Positions 1 to 6,603 of a stretch of 15,636 nt of DNA are shown piece by piece. A model generated the notes under the pieces. It saw only the letters and a program-made list of their open reading frames with translations. It had not been told where the DNA came from and did no database searches. The position numbers and the translations under genes were made by a program. Where the stretch lies: contig CAZESH010000073.1 of the NCBI GenBank assembly GCA_964514665.1, forward strand, positions 1 through 15,636, written 5' to 3'. The first letter of the stretch is position 1. Each line of letters begins with the position of its first letter. This DNA comes from CAZESH01 sp964514665. Its GTDB lineage: Bacteria > Bacillota > Bacilli > Paenibacillales > KCTC-25726.

Positions 1-934
1 TGCCGATGCGCACCGCTCTGCGCAGCAGACGGAGGATCACGTAGCGTCTGCCTTCATTGGAAGGCAGCTCGCCTTCCCCGACCGATAAGGCCACAGTCCG
101 GATGTGATCGGCAATCACCTTGAGGGCAACGTCTGCAGCAGGGTTCTGATGATATTCGATTCCGGCGATTTGGCAAGTTCTCTGAATAAGCGGCTGGAAA
201 AGATCCGTGTCAAAATTGGAATCGACTCCCTGCAAAACAGAGGCAAAGCGCTCCAAACCGGCTCCCGTGTCGATGTTTTTGTTCGGCAGCGGCGTATAAG
301 AGCCGTCCTTGTTGTGGTTATATTGGGAAAACACCAAATTCCAGATTTCCAAAAAGCGTTCGTTTTCTCCGCCCGGATAGCATTCCGCATCGCTCAAGTC
401 GCCGTACGACTCGCCGCGGTCGTAGAAAATTTCCGTGCAGGGACCGCAAGGACCTTGGCCAATATCCCAGAAATTGTCCTCCAGCTTGATGATTCGCTCT
501 GCGGGAAGACCAATTTTTTCATTCCAAAGGACGAAAGCTTCCTCGTCCTCGGGATGAATCGTGACCGACAGACGATCCCGCTCGAATCCGATCCACTCGG
601 CTGAGGTGAGGAACTCCCAGGCCCAAGTGATCGCTTCTTCCTTAAAATAATCGCCGATCGAAAAATTGCCCAGCATTTCAAAAAACGTATGGTGCCTGCG
701 GGTTTTTCCGACATTTTCGATATCGTTCGTACGGATGCATTTCTGGGCATTGGCCATGCGCGGATTTTCCGGCTTTACACTGCCGTCGAAATAAGCCTTT
801 AACGGCGCCATTCCCGCATTGATCCACAACAGGGAAGGATCGTTATGGGGAACAAGCGAAGCGCTGGGTTCGATTTTGTGGCCTTTGGCTGCGAAAAAGT
901 CCAGCCATTTTTGCCGGATTTCACTCGATTTCAT
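1..934 (-). CDS. alaS: Alanyl-tRNA synthetase, N-terminal part (3' end of gene lies beyond the left edge)
   Basis: This encodes the class II alanyl-tRNA synthetase, a cytoplasmic enzyme that charges tRNA-Ala. About 311 codons are present, reading leftward and open to the window edge. The translation begins MKSSEIRQKWLDFF and contains family hallmarks: HNDPSLLWINAGMAPLK, the class II motif 2 region CIRTNDIENVGKTRRHHTFFEM, then GNFSIGDYFK and DNFWDIGQGPCGPCTEI. The visible part covers the catalytic domain and the start of the tRNA-recognition region; the editing and C-terminal domains lie outside. The start is ATG at 934-932, with a TGGAGG site at 950-945, ten bases upstream. Its leader is an Ala-type T-box, so expression should rise when tRNA-Ala is uncharged. 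Assignment is secure from sequence and leader together. Confidence 0.97.
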   Translation of the reverse strand, partial: MKSSEIRQKWLDFFAAKGHKIEPSASLVPHNDPSLLWINAGMAPLKAYFDGSVKPENPRMANAQKCIRTNDIENVGKTRRHHTFFEMLGNFSIGDYFKEEAITWAWEFLTSAEWIGFERDRLSVTIHPEDEEAFVLWNEKIGLPAERIIKLEDNFWDIGQGPCGPCTEIFYDRGESYGDLSDAECYPGGENERFLEIWNLVFSQYNHNKDGSYTPLPNKNIDTGAGLERFASVLQGVDSNFDTDLFQPLIQRTCQIAGIEYHQNPAADVALKVIADHIRTVALSVGEGELPSNEGRRYVILRLLRRAVRIG

Positions 935-971
935 CTTTCTCAATCCTCCATTTATTCATCACTGAAAACAT

Positions 972-1255
972 AAAAAAACGCCCCTGAAAGCAGGGACGAC
1001 GTTGATCGCGGTACCACCCTGGTTATTGCATCCTCCTTTTTGTATCCGGAGGCGGATGCAATCGCCTTTATCAAGTCGCTAACGGAACCACCCGGCGTGT
1101 TCGACGCACTCGGAAATAGCATTCGGCTGTTCTTCGTCTCCGCGTCCTTCCAGCCTGGAAAAGCCTTCGCATTTCTTCGGGACACGGTCTCTGCAAAACG
1201 GGCTACAGCTTACTTGTTTTCGTCATTGTTTTCTTGAAACGTATGGCTATCTTTA
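972..1255 (-). promoter_or_regulatory. T-box riboswitch leader of alaS (tRNA-Ala sensing)
   Basis: Read on the minus strand, this shows the T-box antiterminator core GGGTGGTACCGCG (GGGTGGTACC at 1019-1010). It is followed by a terminator hairpin (stem around 982-995, loop AAAG) and a run of seven T (978-972). Upstream are an AGTA-like motif, an AGAGA box, and a candidate specifier context GAAT-GCT-A with the Ala codon GCT at 1120-1118. The UGGU tetranucleotide (1016-1013) would pair with the ACCA end of a tRNA with discriminator A73, as in tRNA-Ala. Family knowledge: uncharged cognate tRNA stabilises the antiterminator. The specifier was placed by comparison with the hisS leader in this window, so it is less certain than the T-box itself. 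Confidence 0.93.
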
Positions 1256-1261
1256 CGGAGA

Positions 1262-1291
1262 ATTATAAACGTTTGCTTGTCTCCAAGTCAA
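1262..1291 (-). promoter_or_regulatory. Sigma-A promoter of the alaS leader
   Basis: On the minus strand TTGACT (1291-1286) and TATAAT (1267-1262) are separated by 18 bases, a near-consensus vegetative promoter. It places the transcript start near 1255, just upstream of stem I of the T-box. Confidence 0.85.
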
Positions 1292-1303
1292 CACAGTCGC
1301 AAT

Positions 1304-1328
1304 AAAAAACGAGTCGTTTCGGCAAACG
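1304..1328 (-). terminator. Weak possible terminator after the AI-2E family gene
   Basis: On the minus strand, the small inverted repeat CGTTT-GCCG-AAACG (1328-1315) is followed five bases later by six T. The stem is short and AT-rich, so it may be inefficient. It lies just after the stop codon of the upstream membrane-protein gene and overlaps the region before the alaS promoter. Confidence 0.35.
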
Positions 1329-1335
1329 AGGGGGA

Positions 1336-2406
1336 TCAAGTATTTTTTCCTTGAATATAGTAGACGATCACATGCTGGAAAATCACCTTCAGCACGGCAA
1401 ACATCGGCACCGCCAAAATCAGTCCGACAATGCCGGCCAGCTCGCCGCCAACCAGCAGCGCAAAGATAATCAGCAGCGGGTGCATATGAAGAGTTCGTCC
1501 CACAACCTGCGGCGAGACGACGTTTCCTTCGAGGTTTTGCACGACCATATTCACCACGATCACCAGCAAAATCATCTTCACGGAAACGGTCGACGCCATG
1601 ATAATCGCCGGTGCTGCGCCAAAAAAAGGTCCGAGATAGGGAATAATATTAAAAACGGCTACCACGGATGCCAGCAATAACGCATAAGGCAAGCCGATGA
1701 TCCAATAGCCCAGATAGCCCAGCGCGCCGATGATCAGGCAGACGATAAACTGTCCGCGAACGTAATTGCCTAGCGCCATGTCGATATCCATCAGCAATTT
1801 CACTGTTTTCACGCGATGTTTTTTGGGAACGAAGGTCAGCGCCGTTTTTTCGATCAGTTGAAAATCCTTGAGCATGTAAAAAGCCAAAAACGGAATGATA
1901 AATGCGACAAACACCAGATTGATCGTTGTGCCGATCTCTTCCAGAAAATGCGTCACCGATTCGGAAACAGCCTGCTCCATTTTGACCAAGGATTGATTGA
2001 TCCCTTCCCGCACGCTCTCCGGGATGAAGCGGTTGTCATTGAAGCCGTCGGCGAGGCTTTGGGCACGCATCGACAAATCGGGAAGATGCTCGTTAAGCTC
2101 CTTCAGCTGAGTGATGAACGCCGGAATAAGATTGACCGCAACCACTGCAGCCGCAACGATAAAAACGGCGTAAATAAGCAGCACCGCAATGGTTCGCGGC
2201 ACTTTTCTGTCATTTAGCAGACAAACGACCGGATTCAGCACATAAGAAATGATCATTGCAATGAAAAACGGGGCTAAAACCGCGCGTAAAAACACATAGA
2301 TACTCATAAACACAGGTTTGACCAAGATCAGCAGGTACAGGATCAAAAGCGCAAGCAGACCGTAAATCATAATCTGAAACAGCCGATTTTTCCACATTTT
2401 GTCCAC
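1336..2406 (-). CDS. AI-2E family transporter (YrrI-like membrane protein)
   Basis: This is a 356-residue integral membrane protein of the AI-2E family transporter group (PF01594 type), similar in length and position to B. subtilis YrrI next to alaS. It has about eight hydrophobic segments: two near residues 10-60, one around 70-95, and a C-terminal block including the family-typical stretches FVAFIIPFLAFYMLKD, GALGYLGYWIIGLPYALLL and NIIPYLGPFFGAAPAII. The central soluble loop (about 100-150) is also typical. Substrate is not known; AI-2 export, ion exchange and permease roles have been proposed for different members. The GTG start at 2406 has GGAGG nine bases upstream. An ATG at 2397 (MWKNR) is the alternative, with a GGGGTGG site. 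It is monocistronic, between a terminator and the alaS promoter. Confidence 0.9.
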   Translation of the reverse strand: MDKMWKNRLFQIMIYGLLALLILYLLILVKPVFMSIYVFLRAVLAPFFIAMIISYVLNPVVCLLNDRKVPRTIAVLLIYAVFIVAAAVVAVNLIPAFITQLKELNEHLPDLSMRAQSLADGFNDNRFIPESVREGINQSLVKMEQAVSESVTHFLEEIGTTINLVFVAFIIPFLAFYMLKDFQLIEKTALTFVPKKHRVKTVKLLMDIDMALGNYVRGQFIVCLIIGALGYLGYWIIGLPYALLLASVVAVFNIIPYLGPFFGAAPAIIMASTVSVKMILLVIVVNMVVQNLEGNVVSPQVVGRTLHMHPLLIIFALLVGGELAGIVGLILAVPMFAVLKVIFQHVIVYYIQGKNT

Positions 2407-2438
2407 CCCGAATCGCCTCCGATCTACTCCTTACTGAA

Positions 2439-2467
2439 AGTATATGTACAACCTATCGGATTTAATC
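2439..2467 (-). promoter_or_regulatory. Possible promoter of the AI-2E family gene, with a palindrome at the -35
   Basis: On the minus strand TATACT (2444-2439) lies 17 bases from a poor -35, GATTAA (2467-2462). A 13-bp palindrome, CGGATT-t-AATCCG (2457-2469), covers the -35. A weak -35 under a palindrome could mean control by a repressor or activator, but no factor can be named. Confidence 0.4.
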
Positions 2468-2485
2468 CGTTTGCCTGAAAACAGC

Positions 2486-2530
2486 AAAAAGCCCGTCCCT
2501 GTTTTCACCATCCGAAAACAAGGCAGGCGC
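2486..2530 (-). terminator. Terminator of the cymR operon
   Basis: On the minus strand a long hairpin (GCCTGCCTTGTTTTC pairing imperfectly with GAAAACAGGGACGGGC, loop GGATGGT) is followed by CTTTTT. It lies just downstream of the small zinc-ribbon gene and ahead of the AI-2E gene, so it closes the four-gene cymR unit. On the plus strand a GTTTTT run after the same stem could also work, but no plus-strand gene precedes it. Confidence 0.75.
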
Positions 2531-2545
2531 CGTTTTTAAATGTGC

Positions 2546-2749
2546 TTATACGTTGCTTGCTTGAATTTGCGTCATTTCCTCTTCAAAGAACAAATCGTCA
2601 AGCGAGCTCAAGGTGCCGTCTTCTTCCACTTGAAAAACGGACATCTTGTCGCCATTTACGGTTAATTCGATAAAACAGCCCCAGCAATAGAACTGATGCG
2701 AACCAATTTTACCGATATCCTTTGAATTGCAATTAGGACATCGCAGCAT
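2546..2749 (-). CDS. Small zinc-ribbon protein of unknown function (YrzR-like)
   Basis: From the preferred start the product is 67 residues: MLRCPNCNSKDIGKIG..., with two CxxC pairs (C4/C7 and C22/C25, CPNC and CWGC) that probably bind one zinc. An acidic tail follows with VEEDGTLSSLDDLFFEEE. The pattern resembles small Bacillus/Paenibacillus proteins encoded beside yrrD; from memory this may be YrzR, but I am not sure. Function is unknown. Start choice is uncertain: ATG 2749 has an AGGGTG site seven bases upstream; ATG 2767 (MDRVIDML) and GTG 2824, which would overlap the preceding gene, are alternatives. It is the last gene of the cymR operon and is followed by a terminator. Confidence 0.75.
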   Translation of the reverse strand: MLRCPNCNSKDIGKIGSHQFYCWGCFIELTVNGDKMSVFQVEEDGTLSSLDDLFFEEEMTQIQASNV

Positions 2750-2795
2750 GTCAATCACCCTATCCATATGAAGTAATGGCTCTTTTTTTGTCTTT

Positions 2796-3272
2796 TTATC
2801 GGTCCACAAGAATGGTTTCTTCACCGATTGCCGCTTCTCCGTCGAGCGGGAAGCATTTTCTTCCTTCCATCAAATCCGAGATGAATCCATCTGTCAATTC
2901 GAGCCCATTTATTTTATTGACTGAGGGATCTTCCAAATAAACATCTTCCAACCTGCCAAGCTGCATGCCGCTGCGGGTCATTACCGGCATGCCCGTGATG
3001 ATTTTCTTGCCAAAACGTAGAGAAAACAACGGAGAGTTTCTATCCAGGCGCCGCATCGCCTCTTTTCCGGGAACCGTTATGGCGTCTTCTCCAATGGCTA
3101 TCAGATTTTTTTGCTCTATGATTTGCGGAGGAAAAAACATTCGGCCCGGATTCAGCAGAATGCCCGTAAGCTCCCATTGGGCATTTAACAGTACATCCTT
3201 TGCCGTACCCAAACGCTTTCCCGTTTTTATTGAAATGACTGGCAAACCGATGATTTCCCGGGCTTTCAACAA
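2796..3272 (-). CDS. PRC-barrel domain protein (YrrD-like)
   Basis: This is a 158-residue protein with two tandem PRC-barrel-like halves. The first spans about 1-75 (MLKAREIIGLPVISIKTGKRLGTAKDV, LTGILLNPG). The second spans about 85-155 (GKKIITGMPVMTRSGMQLGRLEDVYLE, KINGLELTDG). PRC barrels are small beta domains found in RNA-processing, photosynthetic and sporulation-linked proteins; the B. subtilis neighbour YrrD is of this type. No catalytic residues are evident and the function is unknown. The start is TTG at 3272, eight bases after a strong GGGAGG site; a second TTG follows immediately, and no ATG start fits the frame nearby. It lies 75 bases downstream of the cysteine desulfurase gene, probably cotranscribed. 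Confidence 0.82.
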   Translation of the reverse strand: MLKAREIIGLPVISIKTGKRLGTAKDVLLNAQWELTGILLNPGRMFFPPQIIEQKNLIAIGEDAITVPGKEAMRRLDRNSPLFSLRFGKKIITGMPVMTRSGMQLGRLEDVYLEDPSVNKINGLELTDGFISDLMEGRKCFPLDGEAAIGEETILVDR

Positions 3273-3347
3273 ACAAACGGCCTCCCGATACGCAAATTTC
3301 CATGTTTATCAACCATTATGTTCCAAAATTCGCATGTTTATTCGCTG

Positions 3348-4499
3348 TTATTTATTACGTAAACGATTTGCAATGGTTGCTGTTTTTTGTGCGGCGGTTT
3401 CAATCTCGTCCAATGTGTTGCCAGGTCCAAAGCTGAACCGTACCGCCGCATGCTTGACGGCTTCATCCAAACGCATCGCTTCCAGCACATGGGACAATTC
3501 CAAGGAACCCGAAGTACAGGCCGAACCGCTCGAAGCGGCAACGCCTGCGAGGTCCAGATTCATCAGCATTGTTTCCGTGTCGGTTCCGACCAGACTCAGA
3601 TTTAAAATCTGCGGCAAGCTGTCCGTGGGATGTCCGTTGATCACGATATGCTGCGGTGATGACAAATGGGCCGACAACGTATCCAGAAAGTGCTTCCTGT
3701 ATTGAGCCATCCTTGCCTGGTTTTGCTCGCGGTTTTCCTCGGCAATTCTCAGCGCCTCGGAAAAACCGACAATCCCCGGTACGTTCTCCGTACCGGCTCT
3801 GCGTTTTCTTTCCTGATTCCCGCCGAATTGACGAGGGGTCAAATGTATAGGATTGGCTGCGTACAATAAGCCTGTGCCCTTGGGACCATTGATTTTATGG
3901 GCGGACAAACTGACTAGATCGATCGGCAGCCTGGATAAATTCAATTCCAGTTTTCCGAGCGCCTGAACGGCGTCAACATGAAAGGTTATTCCTCTGCTGC
4001 GGGCGATTTCGCCGATTTCGCGCACCGGTTGAATCGTTCCCACTTCATTATTTACCAGCATCACGCTGATCAGTACCGTATCCTCGTCTATGGCCGCTGC
4101 AATGTCGGCGGGATCGATCCTGCCGTGCTTGTCCGGAGCAATGTAAGTGACCGCAGCATGCTGCGTCTGCAAAAATCGGCATGCCGACAAAACGGCCTGA
4201 TGCTCGATTTGCGTCGTAATGAGATGGGGCCGACGCTTGCCGGACGAAGCCGACGCGCCAAGCAAAGCCATATTATCGCTTTCCGTACCTCCGCTCGTAA
4301 AAACAAGCTGTCCCGGTTGACAGCCTAACGTTTGGGCTATAAGGTCACGGGCACGGGTAAGCGCCTTTTTGGCCTCTCTTCCAAAAGCGTGAATGCTTGA
4401 CGGATTGCCATAAGCTTGTGTGAAATAAGGAAGCATGGCTTCCAGCACAATTGGATTCAACGGTGTTGTGGCCGCATGGTCCAAATAAATGGGGGTCAT
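3348..4499 (-). CDS. Cysteine desulfurase (NifS/IscS-like, YrvO type)
   Basis: This 383-residue PLP enzyme converts cysteine to alanine and holds the sulfur as a persulfide for transfer, here most plausibly to MnmA for tRNA thiolation and to Fe-S assembly. Visible features: N-terminal YLDHAATTPLNP; FTSGGTESDN for cofactor phosphate binding; His100 in TQIEH; Asp176 in HVDAVQ; PLP lysine K202 in SLSAHKINGPKG; RAGTENVPGIVGF; and catalytic Cys328 in SSGSACTSG. Length is normal. ATG start at 4499 with an AGGTGAGG site; eight bases separate it from the cymR stop, so the two are cotranscribed. In B. subtilis the same pairing cymR-yrvO is followed by trmU/mnmA; here mnmA is instead divergent. Confidence 0.95.
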   Translation of the reverse strand: MTPIYLDHAATTPLNPIVLEAMLPYFTQAYGNPSSIHAFGREAKKALTRARDLIAQTLGCQPGQLVFTSGGTESDNMALLGASASSGKRRPHLITTQIEHQAVLSACRFLQTQHAAVTYIAPDKHGRIDPADIAAAIDEDTVLISVMLVNNEVGTIQPVREIGEIARSRGITFHVDAVQALGKLELNLSRLPIDLVSLSAHKINGPKGTGLLYAANPIHLTPRQFGGNQERKRRAGTENVPGIVGFSEALRIAEENREQNQARMAQYRKHFLDTLSAHLSSPQHIVINGHPTDSLPQILNLSLVGTDTETMLMNLDLAGVAASSGSACTSGSLELSHVLEAMRLDEAVKHAAVRFSFGPGNTLDEIETAAQKTATIANRLRNK

Positions 4500-4507
4500 A
4501 TCCTCAC

Positions 4508-4927
4508 CTAAATGTAAAACATATAATTGTCATTCTTGCCTTCATCCTGATAATGAATCAGGTGGGCAAGCGTAGTTGAATCAAGCACCTCGGCAACGCT
4601 GTCGCGTATGCGAATCCATAAATCGCGCTTGGCCGGATCGTCCTCCTCGGTAAAGTCAACAGGACTGATCGGTCCTTCCAGAACACGAATCACGTCGCCC
4701 GAACGGATTTCCTCGGGTGCACGGGATATAATATAGCCGCCGTATGCGCCTCTGATGCTCTTCACCAAGCCTGCATTCCTTAAAGGAGCGACAAGCTGCT
4801 CCAAATAGTGCTCGGACAGCTGATGTTTTTCCGCGATGCTTTTCAATGAAGTAGGGCCTTCACCGTAATTGGACGCCAGTTCCATCATGATCGTCAAGCC
4901 GTAGCGCCCTTTCGTTGAAATCTTCAA
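4508..4927 (-). CDS. cymR: Rrf2-family transcriptional regulator, CymR-like repressor of cysteine metabolism
   Basis: This is a 139-residue Rrf2 protein. The N-terminal MKISTKGRYGLTIMMELA and a winged helix (SLKSIAEKHQLSEHYLEQLVAPLRNAGLVKSIRGAYGGYIISR) are diagnostic. The protein has no cysteine at all, so it lacks the Fe-S ligands of IscR/NsrR. This fits CymR, which in B. subtilis senses cysteine status through CysK and represses sulfur-uptake and cysteine genes. The start is TTG at 4927 with GAGGTG five bases upstream. It is the first gene of the cymR-desulfurase-PRC-zinc-ribbon unit. A small palindrome in its leader may mediate autoregulation. The CymR assignment rests on family resemblance, lack of Cys, and the neighbouring yrvO-like gene. 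Confidence 0.9.
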   Translation of the reverse strand: MKISTKGRYGLTIMMELASNYGEGPTSLKSIAEKHQLSEHYLEQLVAPLRNAGLVKSIRGAYGGYIISRAPEEIRSGDVIRVLEGPISPVDFTEEDDPAKRDLWIRIRDSVAEVLDSTTLAHLIHYQDEGKNDNYMFYI

Positions 4928-4946
4928 GACAGCACCTCATTCTAAA

Positions 4947-4959
4947 ATAGTTTTACTAT
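4947..4959. promoter_or_regulatory. Palindrome in the cymR leader, possible operator
   Basis: ATAGT-TTT-ACTAT is a perfect 5-bp inverted repeat around three bases. It lies about 30-40 bases downstream of the predicted start of transcription and just before the ribosome binding site. A repressor bound here could block transcription. Autoregulation by the Rrf2 protein is an inference; the sequence does not match any CymR box I can recall with confidence. Confidence 0.35.
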
Positions 4960-4994
4960 GCCCAATCAGGCAGTCCTCTACATGTATATATGTT

Positions 4995-5023
4995 ATCATA
5001 TTCGCCCGAGATATGGTAAACAA
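4995..5023 (-). promoter_or_regulatory. Candidate promoter of the cymR operon
   Basis: On the minus strand TTGTTT (5023-5018), a 17-base spacer and TATGAT (5000-4995) give a reasonable sigma-A promoter, with transcription starting near 4988 and a leader of about 60 bases before the TTG start of cymR. Confidence 0.6.
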
Positions 5024-5113
5024 TTCATGACAGAATTATGAAAATTAAAATTATTTTCTTTCAAAGTCTGTTTTGTGCGTGTCGGTGCTGTTTATTAAAA
5101 TTCGTTAGTCCTT

Positions 5114-5168
5114 CATCGAAGCATATCCCTTAAAAGCGAAGACCTCCGACTTTCATGGTTCTAGGCCC
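5114..5168 (+). repeat. Degenerate copy of the internal repeat found between mnmA and rarA
   Basis: This 55-base stretch (CATCGAAGCATAT...GGTTCTAGGCCC) matches 6467-6520 at nearly nine positions in ten, with a few small indels. The matching block includes GCGAAGA, CTCCGACTTT and ATGGTTCTAGG. This copy lacks the left pairing arm (AGAACCAT) and the 22-bp outer arms seen there. It lies between the cymR and mnmA promoters. The divergent gap 4928-5266 otherwise holds only those promoters and the leader palindrome; I see nothing in about 5025-5110. Confidence 0.75.
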
Positions 5169-5203
5169 AAATTGCACCGCACTTAAGAATGCTTGCTTAT
5201 GTT

Positions 5204-5232
5204 TTTCTTGTCCGTCCGTTGTATGTTAAAAT
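5204..5232 (+). promoter_or_regulatory. Candidate extended -10 promoter of mnmA
   Basis: TG-t-TAAAAT (5224-5232) is an extended -10 element, with a weak -35 TTTCTT (5204-5209) 17 bases upstream. Transcription would start near 5239, about 28 bases before the chosen ATG. This argues against the longer reading frame that opens at 5189. Confidence 0.55.
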
Positions 5233-5266
5233 AAATCATCAGTTTGCAATGAAAGAAGGGTACAGC

Positions 5267-6358
5267 ATGTCGAAAAGCAACGCTTCCACCCGTGTTGTCG
5301 TAGGAATGTCCGGAGGGGTCGATTCCTCCGTGGCGGCATTGCTGCTTAAGCGGCAAGGTTATGAAGTGATCGGGATATTCATGAAAAATTGGGACGATAC
5401 CGACGAATTCGGTCACTGCACCGCGGAAGAGGATGCAGAAGACGTCAGAAGGGTGTGCGATCAAATCGGGATCCCTTATTATACGGTTAATTTCGAAGAG
5501 GAATACAAGGATAAGGTTTTCTCTTATTTTCTCGATGAATACCGCAAGGGCCGCACGCCCAATCCTGACGTGATGTGCAATCGTGAAATCAAATTCGGCG
5601 AGTTTCTGGGCAAAGCGCTTCAGCTGGGAGCCGATTTTCTTGCAACCGGCCATTATGCCCGGGTCGTTCAGGAGCATGGAAAACATCGCCTGCTGAGGGG
5701 ACTCGACAACAACAAGGACCAGTCCTATTTTCTGCATGTTTTGACACAGCATCAGCTTTCCAAAGCCATGTTTCCCATCGGCCATCTGCCCAAGCCGAAG
5801 GTACGGGAAATCGCCCTGGAAGCCGGCTTGACGACAGCCAAAAAGAAGGACAGCACCGGCGTCTGTTTTATCGGAGAACGAAATTTCAAAGAATTCTTGA
5901 GCCAGTATTTGCCGGCAAAGCCTGGAGAAATCCGCACGCTGGACGGCGAGTTGAAGGGTACCCATGACGGCTTGATGTATTACACGCTTGGACAAAGGCA
6001 GGGTCTCGGCATAGGAGGCTCCGGCACGGGAGAGCCTTGGTTTGTGGCGCAAAAGGATCTTGAACACAATATTTTATATGTCGTACAGGGCGGCAATCAT
6101 CCCAGCTTGTTTTCCAACGGATTGCACGCTTCCGGCTTGCATTGGATCGATCAGGAAATTCCCGGCGCTTCCTTTCGCTGCACGGCAAAGTTCCGCTACC
6201 GCCAGCCGGATCAAGCCGTAACGGTAATTCCGGGAACCGACGGAGCCTGCGAAGTCCGCTTCGAGCAGCCGCAAAAAGCAATCACCCCCGGACAAGCCGT
6301 CGTTTTTTATCAGGGAGAAGTGTGCCTCGGAGGAGGCGTCATCGAAAGCTCGTTCTAG
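5267..6358 (+). CDS. mnmA: tRNA-specific 2-thiouridylase MnmA (TrmU)
   Basis: This 363-residue cytoplasmic enzyme adenylates and then thiolates U34 of the Lys, Glu and Gln tRNAs, using sulfur from a cysteine desulfurase. The PP-loop SGGVDS is at 15-20 (GMSGGVDSSVAALLL). The first catalytic Cys is C104 in NPDVMCNREIKFG, the persulfide Cys is C200 in STGVCFIGERNFKEFL, and ATGHYARV is at about 126-133. The C-terminal barrel contains YTLGQRQGLGIGG and a final GQAVVFYQGEVCLGGGVI. Length matches the family. ATG 5267 is chosen because an AGAAGGG site lies six bases upstream and the family N-terminus starts just before VVVGMSGG. It is transcribed away from its presumed sulfur donor. Confidence 0.97.
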   Translation: MSKSNASTRVVVGMSGGVDSSVAALLLKRQGYEVIGIFMKNWDDTDEFGHCTAEEDAEDVRRVCDQIGIPYYTVNFEEEYKDKVFSYFLDEYRKGRTPNPDVMCNREIKFGEFLGKALQLGADFLATGHYARVVQEHGKHRLLRGLDNNKDQSYFLHVLTQHQLSKAMFPIGHLPKPKVREIALEAGLTTAKKKDSTGVCFIGERNFKEFLSQYLPAKPGEIRTLDGELKGTHDGLMYYTLGQRQGLGIGGSGTGEPWFVAQKDLEHNILYVVQGGNHPSLFSNGLHASGLHWIDQEIPGASFRCTAKFRYRQPDQAVTVIPGTDGACEVRFEQPQKAITPGQAVVFYQGEVCLGGGVIESSF

Positions 6359-6383
6359 GCGCTTGCGGATTTGTCGAATTTAG

Positions 6384-6579
6384 GAGGTGAGGGTTCCGAT
6401 TCGGGCACCATTGCTTCCCGGCGAAGATGCATTCATGACCAGTCCGAGCCTTAAGAGACCAAGAACCATCGAAGCATATGCTTAAAGCGAAGATCTCCGA
6501 CTTTTATGGTTCTAGGTCCCTTAATGCCCTCCCTTCCGCAACGGAAAGGCAAAAGCACCCGAATCGGAACCCTCACCTC
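6384..6579. repeat. 196-bp miniature inverted-repeat element between mnmA and rarA
   Basis: A 22-bp arm at 6384-6405 (GAGGTGAGGG...GATTCGGG) is repeated perfectly in inverse orientation at 6558-6579. Nested inside is a second inverted repeat: TTAAGAGACCAAGAACCAT (6451-6469) against 6506-6524, 17 of 19 matching. Between those is the perfect 12-bp palindrome AAGCATATGCTT (6472-6483). A small hairpin TTCCG-CAA-CGGAA is at 6534-6546. The element fills the convergent gap between mnmA and rarA and contains no convincing gene. It may be a MITE or other non-autonomous repeat, and its hairpin plus the TTTT at 6580 could also stop transcription. No clear target duplication is seen at the ends. Confidence 0.8.
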
Positions 6580-6603
6580 TTTTGTTTCACTACTCCGAAC
6601 GAA

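Noticed and set aside
104..604. Plus-strand reading frame opposite alaS
   Set aside because: It is antisense to a clear alaS coding sequence, with no recognisable motifs.
952..1185. Open reading frame on the minus strand upstream of alaS
   Set aside because: It lies inside the T-box leader and includes the terminator hairpin and T-box core; RNA structure explains the sequence.
5189..5266. Longer start of mnmA giving 26 extra residues
   Set aside because: No ribosome binding site at 5189, and the predicted promoter lies inside the extension; the start at 5267 has AGAAGGG and the normal family N-terminus.
5183..6067. Long minus-strand reading frame opposite mnmA
   Set aside because: A 294-residue shadow of the strongly supported mnmA gene; the translation shows no domain and there is no ribosome binding site.
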